Source: Zancudomyces culisetae (lineage: Eukaryota > Kickxellomycota > Harpellomycetes > Harpellales > Legeriomycetaceae). From it: a stretch of DNA of 27,673 nucleotides. Under the pieces are notes generated by a model, which was not told where the DNA came from, did no database searches, and saw nothing but the letters and a program-made list of their open reading frames with translations. The stretch covers positions 1 to 27,673 of the forward strand of contig LSSK01001306.1 of assembly GCA_001969505.1 (NCBI GenBank), given 5' to 3'. Below are positions 1-9,439 of this stretch, one piece after another. How positions within the stretch are numbered: the first letter of the stretch is position 1; every line of letters starts with the position of its first letter. The position numbers and the translations under genes are program-made.

Positions 1-3
1 TTT

Positions 4-404
4 CTATCTGGACAGATTTCCATACCAGTCATTTTGTCTTTGCACATATTTTTGGTCAACAATTTGCTGTGGAGTATAAAACACATCCCCTGTCCAGTTA
101 CAAATATGGCAGTGATACACTTGCTTTTTATCGTAGGTTAGTACTGGAACAAAAAAAAGCGACAATCGTTTCTTGATTTCAGCTCGTTGGCATGTCAAAT
201 TGTTGCATCGAGGACACAAGTATACTGGACCTGGTATTTGGGTTACTTTGTCACTGACTCCACCTAAAAGTTCGCACAATATCTGTTGGAATTATCATTT
301 TCCCTTTTGCAAATAATAATAATACTTTTCTATCTGACATCTGCAATAACAAAGCAAAAATAAAAAGAGGAAGCAATTTTCTTACCTATTAAGAAGAAAA
401 ACAT
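4..404 (-). CDS. Small fungal zinc-ribbon protein, copy 1 (two exons)
   Basis: Predicted exons 386-404 and 4-263, with a 122-nt intron (donor GTAAGA, acceptor TTTTAG). They join to 92 residues. Exon 1 is only 19 nt and encodes the start MFFFLI; the intron falls after the first base of codon 7. Two cysteine pairs, C23-x2-C26 and C58-x2-C61 followed by W63, form a zinc ribbon, with a hydrophobic FFVPV stretch between them. This resembles the short fungal zinc-ribbon (zinc_ribbon_15 / LITAF-like) proteins, whose function is largely unknown; the hydrophobic N-terminus suggests membrane contact, which is inference. The gene is a paralogue of 4748-5251: both copies have the cysteines at the same residue numbers and the intron in the same place. 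It points away from the carbonic anhydrase gene at 3442. The stop codon lies three bases from the window edge, so the gene is complete. Confidence 0.82.
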
Positions 405-3400
405 TTTCTGAATCGTCCTGTTTCTTTTACTTTTGAGTATTGTTCGTTGGTTTCCGTATAGCCGTATTTATGCGTATTTCTTTTAATCAAATTAGAATTG
501 TAAAATCTGCTTGTCTCTTGCTCCTTCTCTCCTCCTGCCAAGTTATTTAGCTGTATTGATTTCAGAAATCAGAATTAGGGAATATGGAATATAACCAATA
601 TAACGAAATTTGAAATGCAAAGACAAAAGGCGTAATCCCAAAATTCCCAAATGACATTTGCCAAGATACAACAGTACCTTCAATTTCCACCAATAGTTTT
701 ATTCTGCATCCTCATACATGCATTTGGCATATTTTTCTTGTGGAAAACCCAGCTGAAAGTTCGCTATGCATTAGGTAAACCCGGGTATATTTTCATTCAC
801 TTTTTTTTTCCCAGTTGATATATCATCATAATTCTTTGGACCGCTGTGGTCTTTTGTAGAAGGCTACGGAATATCTTCACTTTCTTATTAAAAGAAGTCA
901 GTCAAAAGTGCCAAAGTCGCAATTACATATGATATGATATGATATGTCTCCGATAGAGATATGTATATTTTACTTGGTATATGTTATAAATAAATGGTTA
1001 GTACAAATTTGGCCTTCCTTTTTCAAAAAACAGGTATTATCCTCTTGTTTTTTATATAATTTTGAGCGCTTTGGTAAATAAAATGATATTATAAAACCGG
1101 TTGTTGTTGGTATTATAGAAATACACAGGTCTTTTGAATATGTGATAAATCAGAATAATTAGAGGATGAGTAGGTTATTCAGGTTGGTTGATCAATTTAT
1201 ATACAAGACACACATTCAAGATGAACTAGTTTCACCTGATTGTGAGAATGATAGATGAAATTGAAAAAAAAAATTCATCACCCAATGCACAATGCTAGAG
1301 AAAAGACAAAAAGGTCGCATATAGCTTTGTCTGGGGGATGGGTGGGTGTTTGTTTAGTTTTTCCCTTAAAAAAGTCCACCAATTCAAGTCAGCTGCGACA
1401 TTTCATGGCAAACAAGACATTTAGTAGATAGATGGCTAACTTATTCGCAATAGACGCAATTTTCATGCTCTAAGAAATAATGTGCAAAACCCAAAATTCA
1501 AAACCGGAACCACGATATTTACATCACTTAGCTTTGTGAAACAGTACCTGTCTGCTCTTTTCAGTTCCAGCTACCAACTATATATGTTGTTAATGAATGT
1601 GAATGAAGAACGAAGATTTTATTTTTTTGGGGGGGAGGACGTAACTGAATATGAAATTTTTTTTATTGGCATAGGCCTATTAATTATTTACGTAACCAAC
1701 GATATCCCGTAAATGGGGGTGGGTTAAGTTGTGAGGCTTATTATTTTCAGAATGAGATTCAAAGCAGTAGTTAAGTGTGATAAAATTGTACATTTTACAG
1801 CACTGGATTTGTAAGTTAATTCGATTAGACCATGTGATTCTATTTAAGTTTTCCCTTTTTTTTTGTTACAGGCAAAATGCTAATTTAGAGATTTAGTGGT
1901 GGATATCAAAATCATTGATGGAACTGGGTTTTATTTCTATGGAAACAAGTAGATACTTGTCGAAATTTCGGAAGTGAAATTAGTTTTTATGCAAATCAGC
2001 CATAAACACTAGTTGATGGAGCTCCGGTTTACATAAATAAAAACATGAATATAATACATGATATTCTTTTTTTAAAAAAGAAAAACGCGAATCCCTTTTT
2101 TTTTCAGGTTTGTAGAACACTCTGATACTTTAATTGGGTGTTGGCCTACTGTTGATTCCTGATACCACATTTTGAATAATTTAATTCAATTCAACTAGCA
2201 TTATAACTCGGCTAATGCATATTGCCATCTGAGCTACTAATGTTCTCATATTTTACTTATCACCACAATCGGAAACAGAAATTAGCAAGTAAAAACATGC
2301 ATCCTTTTGGGTTTGTACTAGTTATGGAAAGATATTTTTTATCTTTCCTTACCTTCCGCCCCGAAAAAAAGAAAAAGACATGAGTGCCTTTTCCAGCTAC
2401 ACCTTTTGACTTTATGTATTGTTGATTCATTGGCAAACTAAAAATATCTTTGCCTAAGTGTACATACCAAGATATTTTTGTTTTTCATGTTATAAAAGAA
2501 AGAATATGAAAATATTAGCGAACGACCCCAAAATTAGCAAAAGCATATACAAGCAGGCCCTTTAATAAAGTGTAGTACTTCCGGCTTATGTGCTTTATGG
2601 CATTTTTAGCACAGTTGATTAGACTCTATTTTTGATATGACCTATATATACGAAATAAATAGATTTATAATGGAACAAACTTTTATATTATCAATTTATA
2701 TTCTAATTAGAAAGATAAGTGGATTGAATATTTTCGGAATGATAAACCAATCAAGCTCAGATAATATGAGAATCTGCTTTTGAGGCTAATTTTACGGTTC
2801 CGAAGCCCTGCACGATTAATCACCAATTGTTTGCAATTCAGTGTAATTATTTGAGTTGGATAACTATTTCTATTGAACACACTCATGTAAAGTGAATCAC
2901 AAAATTAGTCATGCTATTCTTGCAACGCATATCATAGATTATACTTATTGGATTTCAAAAATAGTAAATAGTAAATTACTAAATAATATAAATAAATTGA
3001 AAAAAAGGATAAATTTAATTAAAGAATAATGGCGCTTCCCAATAAGTAGCAAAAAAAATTTTATGTTAATTTGTATGTAATAATTATCATCAATGAAGAA
3101 AAAATAAATAAATCGAATAGCATAATCTAGCAAATAGTTTTGCACAGGTACAGTCGAGTGGCCATTCTACAAACAATTCACTAAAGCAATTTTGACTGCG
3201 ATATGGCTTATTAATACAATGAACATAATAATGTACTGCTTGCGAAAACTTTCGTAGGTGTTCTGTTTCCTTTTATGGCAAATGTTAGTTATATCGAAAA
3301 AAAAAAAAAAGTTTTTCGGTATCAGGCAGGTCCAGAAAATAGATAAATACCGGTGAATCGCCTAGAGATATTTTCTTTAGATCCAATAATACTTAAACCT

Positions 3401-3441
3401 TTCATCGTTTTTAAATAGGAAATATAGAAGAAAATTCGAAA
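405..3441. other. Intergenic, about 3.0 kb, between zinc-ribbon gene 1 and carbonic anhydrase 1
   Basis: AT-rich divergent spacer with no gene I can support by homology. It holds a pentamer microsatellite at 926-946 and a G-rich tract near 1332-1350. A short open frame starting at 651 has a predicted membrane segment and a donor-like site; it is treated as a finding. Other open frames here (1482-1712 on plus, 2945-3145 on minus) have no homology or coding character and look like chance. Confidence 0.6.
926..946. repeat. ATATG microsatellite
   Basis: About four tandem copies of a five-base unit (GATAT/ATATG) in the spacer. Seen directly. A simple-sequence repeat with no evident function. Confidence 0.8.
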
Positions 3442-4212
3442 ATGCTTTACAGTAAATTTATTAGTGCTGGTTTGCTTAGTGTAGTAGCATCTGCTACTGT
3501 AGTTCCTCGAGGATTGTTTGCAAAAGACAGTCTAGTACGTCGCGATATCGTTGATACTATTATTTCAGAAGACGAACACTGGGCCGAGGCGAACATTGCC
3601 AACTACGGGCCAGAATTCTTCACAAGTCATTTGGCAGGACAAAACCCAGATCTGCTGTACATAGGATGTTCTGACTCACGCGTTCCTTCAGACGTATTTA
3701 TGAATGCAACACTAGGTGAGGTGTTTACCCACAGAAACATTGCAAATTCTATTGTTTTGGGAGACCCCAATACAATGTCAGTTATAGATTACGCATTGGT
3801 TCACCTTAACGTCAGTACAATTGCCATCACTGGACACACTGGATGTGGAGGAGTAAAAGCAAGCATGGACCCTGAAGAGTTGGAGAAATCAATCAAAACC
3901 TTTATCAAGCCAATAACCAGACTGTACCAGAAGAACAAGTCATACATTGATGCTCTTCCTACAGACGCAGAAAGACAATCGTTTTTGGTTCAATTGAACG
4001 TCATGAGACTTGTCAGATTAGCATCAAACTTGAAGACTGTGACCGAGAGATGGGAGAAGGGTCTTCCTCTTGTGATCCACGGTTTGGTATACAGAATGGA
4101 GAACGGTACACTTCACGATTTGAACGTAACAGTATCATCAAAGGGTCAGTTTGATGAATTGTACTATCCTCCACTCAAGGCTCAGGGTTTGGAATTCTGC
4201 GCATGCTCTTAA
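3442..4212 (+). CDS. Secreted beta-class carbonic anhydrase (intronless)
   Basis: A 256-residue beta-carbonic anhydrase, which hydrates CO2 to bicarbonate. The zinc site is complete: C76, D78 and R80 in CSDSRVPSD, and H132 and C135 in GHTGCGG. Unlike cytosolic fungal enzymes of the Nce103 type, it starts with a typical signal peptide (hydrophobic residues about 5-19, likely cut near the alanines at 16-18). An RR pair at 33-34 could be a Kex2 site. There are five N-glycosylation sequons (N88, N123, N165, N221, N228) and two cysteines at the extreme C-terminus (C253, C255). This suggests an exported, glycosylated enzyme acting at the cell surface or outside. The gene has no intron, whereas its paralogue at 7885-8950 has three. 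It is followed tail-to-tail by zinc-ribbon gene 2. Family assignment is very secure; secretion is inferred from the N-terminus. Confidence 0.95.
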   Translation: MLYSKFISAGLLSVVASATVVPRGLFAKDSLVRRDIVDTIISEDEHWAEANIANYGPEFFTSHLAGQNPDLLYIGCSDSRVPSDVFMNATLGEVFTHRNIANSIVLGDPNTMSVIDYALVHLNVSTIAITGHTGCGGVKASMDPEELEKSIKTFIKPITRLYQKNKSYIDALPTDAERQSFLVQLNVMRLVRLASNLKTVTERWEKGLPLVIHGLVYRMENGTLHDLNVTVSSKGQFDELYYPPLKAQGLEFCACS

Positions 4213-4747
4213 ACAATGTCCATAGCTGATTATTCTTTCAAATTTTATTATCTTCTTCATTAATAGATCTGACTATCTGAATTGGATTGTTTATTCTCGT
4301 TAGTTAAAAAGTAATTTATTGTAGTCACCACTTTCATATTCTGGATTTGACCCCATTAATGTCTTATTTTTTATTATTGGTGGTCGTTCCTCCCATTTTT
4401 TTAAAAGAGAAATCTTGAAATAAACTCCGATACTCTAACTAATTCTGGAGCTTTTCTTATTTCTCAGTGTGGTGTAAACAACTCTTTGATGCTTAAATTG
4501 TAGATATACCTGATGAAACAATAGTTAAAGCAAAAAAATATTGTGATTATCGCCAAGTTAACAGAATACGTATATCTTTGTAAAATTACTTTTTTCTATT
4601 CATCAAAAGATGTTAAATGTACATATATAGGATTATTAATACAGACTAGAGTATATGGAGCCAGCTCGTGTTTTCGTTGGCAAAAAAATAAAATAAAATA
4701 AAATAAATATTCAGGTGCGCTAAGTTGTAAGCGGAACGTGTCAACTC
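4213..4747. other. Convergent 3' spacer
   Basis: AT-rich region between the tails of carbonic anhydrase 1 and zinc-ribbon gene 2, presumably holding both 3' untranslated regions. A run of AAAAT units lies at about 4685-4709. No gene is seen. Confidence 0.6.
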
Positions 4748-5251
4748 TTAAAAAGAACCAAGCCCAAAGTTGGTTGATTGGTATGGGTGCCCATCATCTT
4801 TAGAGTAAGGTGGTGGTAGCGAGCTCTCGGCTCGGGGTTCATTACCTACTAATTGTGGTTCGTTCGGCTTATTGGGTGCAGATATGGTCTTTCCCGTAAT
4901 TACATCCTTTTTAACTTCATCAGGGACATTACTGTTAACATTTACAGAATATATTTGACCTCTCCAACCACATATCGAACAGTGATACAGCTTCTCCTTC
5001 TTCAATGGAATAACAGGTATCCAGAACAAAGCAAACTTTTTTTTGTGTGTGCATTGCTGAACTGCCGGATTGTGGCATCTAGGACACATGTAAACCTGTC
5101 CACGCTTGTCGCAAATATAGTCATTAATCCCAACTATTATATGTAATAGTACATTAGCTTATCCGCCATATTTGTCGTAAATTCATATACACAATACACA
5201 TAACTCCACATTATTGTAAATATACAACTTACATATTATTAGCAAAAACAT
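4748..5251 (-). CDS. Small fungal zinc-ribbon protein, copy 2 (two exons)
   Basis: Predicted exons 5233-5251 and 4748-5133, joined across a 99-nt intron (GTAAGT...AATAG, with a CTAAT branch-like sequence about 30 nt upstream of the acceptor). They give 134 residues. As in copy 1, the first exon is 19 nt (MFLLII) and the intron follows base 1 of codon 7. Zinc-ribbon cysteines C23, C26, C58 and C61 and the tryptophan W63 sit at the same positions as in copy 1, around an LFWIPVIPL core. The C-terminal tail is about 42 residues longer than in copy 1, hydrophilic, with a PPPY motif near the end (a possible WW-domain or Rsp5 ligand; inference). Specific function is unknown. The next gene along is the second carbonic anhydrase, divergently oriented, repeating the arrangement at 4-4212. 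Confidence 0.85.
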
Positions 5252-7884
5252 ATTCGTTCAATTGTGCTAATTTTCCACCACCATGCTTTTATGGGGGTTC
5301 CTATTTATATTTTACATATTTTCAAACGAACATAGCACTTTAGCCTTGAAATAAAGTAAGGGCTATAGTAACGTATTTATTTACAGCTTTAAAGACATGC
5401 TTCTGGGACTCAGCCCAATACATCTCACGTTTTGCTTCTTTTTCGCTTTCTTTAATTGCATTTAAGCTTTACTAAGTAAATTTGGACGCATAAATGCCAA
5501 TATGGCACAGATAGCATTATCTTGCTAATCAGACCTCTAATTTTTGTTTGCCAAGCAATACTCTTCTCTTATTGGTAATGATAAAAATTAGCTGCTATTT
5601 AGTATTCTTTTATTTTTGTATAAATGCATGAACACTGCAATATTCTTTGTAATTGGCTCTTACTCATCGGAAAAATGATTCACTGGAATCGACCCACCAA
5701 ATAAAACGAGTGCCCTGACTTTATTTTAATCTTCCCAGTGATATTAGCTCAGGTTGGTAGCAGCCTGGGTTTTTGTTGCTAAAAGTTGTTTTTTTTCCTT
5801 GCTGGTAAACGCAGTGCAATCATACCAAGATGCTCAATGTGTTTTGAATTGGGTGCATAAGATCTAGACTATTGTAGGACAAAAAGTGCATCACGAGGCC
5901 ACAATGTCATAATATTCTCACTTTTCTCTTTTTCCTTCACTTTCTTGTTTTCACTTTCCCTCGCATTTTCTCACACAATTTTTATTTTTTATTTTCTATC
6001 AGTCAGTCATTATGTATTCAATATTGATAAAGTAGATAAAGATGGTCGAATTGATAGAGAGTGCGTTTGTAATATCATGATATATTTAAACCACCGTATT
6101 AAAGTAAAACAAATTTGACTTTAATTTAGCCTAATTGTTTTATTTTCAATACATAGAAATACCCAATAAACGGAAAGCCATAGAGTCTCCTTCCTATAAA
6201 ATATGCCTTCAAATCCTGACCTTTTAATACGTCATCAAATAGAAATGGGCACCGATCTTCAGCAAATGATTTGCTTTGATAAAAAAAAATGTAATGAAGC
6301 ATAATAAATTCCTGATTTCTTTCCGAATTATCTGCTTGCATGTGCACATTGTCTTGCCACCATATTCGCTAGCTTTTTGTGACAATATACTAAAAATAAT
6401 TTTTTTTTATTGTTATCCGGGCTTGAGATTTTCGAATATCGATAAAAGAGAGGAGGGTGCATCTAATTCAGAACTTGTAAAAGCATAAACCCGAAAACAT
6501 GCGTCGTTGTGTAAATATAAATATCTGGATGCAGCCTCAAAGAAAGTAAAAGGTTGCTTCCTTTTTTTTTGTTTTTAAAATATTTGGTTGTATTTTCTTA
6601 ATGTCGTTTATTTGAGAAAACGCTGTTTTATTTCATTTCAAAGAATTCTCAGAGGACAGACAAACACATTTGGCTAAATTAAATTCAGTTGGTGAAAGCA
6701 CCTGTTCTGAGTACGGTGAGGCCTAACCAAACGCACAGGGAGAGTTTCTGCATTTTCAAAGTTGGCAAGAGGTCTGGAAAAACGGAAAATCCTATCTATG
6801 GCTGGCGTTTTTAACACTTGTCGTAATGTATGAGCCTTTTTCTTCGAATATTCTTTATTAAAAACTTTGGGAATATCACGTGTATATTTTCTAAAAACGA
6901 AAATTGTAATTATGGTGCATAGTTATTGCCATAAACAAAATTTCACCTATACTACCAGAACCTTTGAAATTTAAATATCACACTTTAACAAAAAAAACAA
7001 AAACAAAAAAACTTCATAGTGGTCTAAATTCTGTGATTAAAATACATCTAGCAAATATTTAACCTTGGAATTGTGAAACAACAAGGAATACAAATAAACA
7101 GTAGAAGATTTTCAAGGGTAAGTTGGTTTCTGTTTTAACTCAGTTCTTTGTTTTGACTGGTTTTGGCTGGTTTTGGCTGGTTTTCTTGTCTTTTTTTGTA
7201 AGCGATCTGATAAAAGCAATATAACAATTCAAATCGATTTGGTTCACCCGGGTAAAAATATTTTACTTGATAAAGCTAAAAAAATTTACTTTTTTTATAC
7301 AACGTGGATAATTGGGTGAAACGCAGAAAACCTTCACTGATTCGCTTCTATTACTTAATATTAATTTATTTGGAAATTCGCAATATGATGATGAATTCTG
7401 GTGAAAATAATGGATGGTAGGCTGCGATTTGTGTAACCTTTTTACTATCCAATAAAACATACTTTTAATTATGTACCATGGGTTTGTCAAGTTCGTACAA
7501 TAGCCTGGCCAATGGGTATTTACCATTAAAATTGGCTTTCAAAATATAAATTAAAAGATTTGAATGAAATGAGTTGTCCGCTTTCTTTTTGGTTTTTAGT
7601 GGTGTTTTAGCAAATTGCATCAAAACATTCTTTAGATAATTGGATGAACATAGAAAATAGATATACAGGGTGATGGTGGTTCGACTCTATTGTGGTTGAT
7701 TATCGCAACCATTATTTATGTATGATGGTGCTGCCAAGTGAATATTTTTTCAGAGATAGTAAATCGTCAAGATTATGTTTGTAGTCCGAAAAATATATAA
7801 CAATAGCTTTTTACAATTTTCCTTCAAAGAAAAATTATAATAGACATTCTCTACTTTTAATAGCTAAAAAGCCGTTACACCAGT
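5252..7884. other. Intergenic, about 2.6 kb, between zinc-ribbon gene 2 and carbonic anhydrase 2
   Basis: AT-rich divergent spacer. It contains open segments on the minus strand (5340-5470, 6126-6347, 6674-6890) that can be joined in silico, and competing open frames on the plus strand, none with recognisable homology. A 10-bp tandem repeat lies at 7151-7184. No gene is supported. Confidence 0.5.
7151..7184. repeat. Three tandem copies of a 10-bp unit
   Basis: The unit TTTTGGCTGG occurs twice in perfect form at 7161-7180, preceded by a one-base variant at 7151-7160 and followed by a partial copy. Seen directly. It lies about 0.7 kb upstream of carbonic anhydrase 2. Confidence 0.85.
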
Positions 7885-8950
7885 ATGCTAGGCAAAACTC
7901 CAGAAGAAAAAAAGGGTAAACTATCACGTTCACATACTATACTTTGGTGTGCGAAAATATACTCCTTGGTGCATCATATAAACATTATCAAATATTTGCC
8001 AACTGACTTTTTACCTTTTATATTCATCCGATAGCAACTCAGCTTGCCTACGTTCAAAGGGTTTTACGCAATAACCACAAGTGGTCGCATATGACCACCC
8101 ATGAGGTTGACCCAGATTATTTTTCGCGTCATATAGAGGGCCAGAGTCCGAAGCTTCTTTATATAGGCAAGAACGATATAGCTTATTTACATGTGTTTTA
8201 TTTACTTTAGCTCAATTCAGCTCTCTCGCATGCCGAGAACCAAAATAACAGTAAACGATGCTTATTTATAGGATGCTCCGACTCACGAGTGGCCTCTGAC
8301 TTGTTGCTGGGTTCAAGTAATTCAATAAACCAATTCTCTATTACTGATTAGTTTTTGACGTTAATTTTATTTTCACCACACATTTTAATTAACACGAATT
8401 GAAAGGCTATTAGTAAAAACCAACAATTTTAATGTTTGCGTATATTTAATTTATTTTAGAAATAGGCGAGGTGTTCACACACCGAAACATTGCAAACTCA
8501 GTAAGAGCTGATGACGACAATACAATGGCCGTTTTCGAATATGCGATAAATAATCTTGGTGTGAACAATATTCTTATTACCGGTCATTCAAGATGCGGTG
8601 GTGTGAAAGCAAGTATGTCTGATGAAAGCGTTGGTGGTGTAATAGGCAGATTTTTATCACCAGTTCACGAACTGTATACCAACAACAAGGAGTTTCTAGA
8701 ATCAATTCCAGACGAGACGGAACGCGATCTATTTTTAGTTGAACTAAATATCAAGCGATTAGTGAGAATCGTGTCGCAACTACCAATAGTTAAAGAGCGA
8801 TGGAAGGATGGAAAGATGCTTTCAGTTCACGGATGGATATATAGACTCGAAACCGGTGAACTTGAAGATTTGGGTGTAACCTGTACCAATGGTCTAAAAT
8901 TTGACACTGAATATCTTCCTGAATTAGAAGCAATGGGAATAAACCTGTAA
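7885..8950 (+). CDS. Beta-class carbonic anhydrase, cytosolic type (four exons)
   Basis: Predicted exons 7885-7915, 8035-8166, 8272-8316 and 8460-8950 give 232 residues in one continuous frame. The zinc and catalytic residues are complete: C56, D58 and R60 (CSDSRVASD), and H112 and C115 (GHSRCGG). There is no signal peptide, so this is probably the housekeeping intracellular enzyme supplying bicarbonate to carboxylases (Nce103-like role, by family). Residues 20-55 (VLRNNHKW...SPKLLYIG) match the usual N-terminal helix and first strand. The second intron (8167-8271) appears to use a GC donor, AG|GCAAGA, because only that junction restores the LYIGCSDSR core. The first exon (10 codons) is the least certain part; its splice sites keep the frame but have no homology support. 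It is a paralogue of the secreted enzyme at 3442-4212. Confidence 0.88.
8167..8271 (+). other. Probable GC-AG intron in carbonic anhydrase 2
   Basis: The conserved core LYIG|CSDSR is split between two exons. The only junction that rebuilds it joins ...ATAG at 8166 to GATGC at 8272, leaving an intron that begins GCAAGA and ends TTATAG. The donor AG|GCAAGA fits the known strong consensus of GC-AG introns. RNA evidence is not available here. Confidence 0.65.
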
Positions 8951-9439
8951 TACTAAAATCAGTGTTGCAATATATGTTTTCAACATTTTATTTTTTAAAG
9001 TTTAACGTGTATCTTTTTTTGTTTTAGTAATAAATTGAATAGAAAGTAAAAAAAAATGAGGGGCTATACAATATGCTTAGATGATTTGATAGCTTGCCTC
9101 TAACTGGGTCCAAGATTTTGCCCTGAGCATCTGTAATGCTGTAGTTATGACTATAAAAAATGAGTGATAATTCTGGCTTTAGCGCTACTTTTCTACATCT
9201 GCTATGAGAAATATACCCTGACAGGTGCTTTTTGGGATTTGCAATCCCACCAATTTCCCAAAAAAATTTAGAAGCATCTAATAAAATTAACTAATAACGC
9301 TTGAAAAAAAAAAAGTTGAGGGTTGAATATTCGTAAAGCTTGAAATTAGAAAGGACAAGAGCTAGGTATAGGTGCGACAGACATATATAATCACTAGGTA
9401 GCCAATTTAAAGGTAGAATTATACAAATAGAGGGATCAA
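8951..9439. other. Intergenic spacer
   Basis: AT-rich region between carbonic anhydrase 2 and the NOSIP-like gene, which lie head-to-tail on the plus strand. It should contain the 3' end of the first and the promoter of the second. No gene or distinct motif is seen. Confidence 0.5.

Noticed and set aside
1482-1712. 76-codon open frame on plus
   Set aside because: Starts with GTG rather than ATG, no homology, contains homopolymer-derived residues.
7670-7705. tRNA B-box-like GGTTCGACTC
   Set aside because: No A-box at the right distance, weak T stem and no acceptor pairing.
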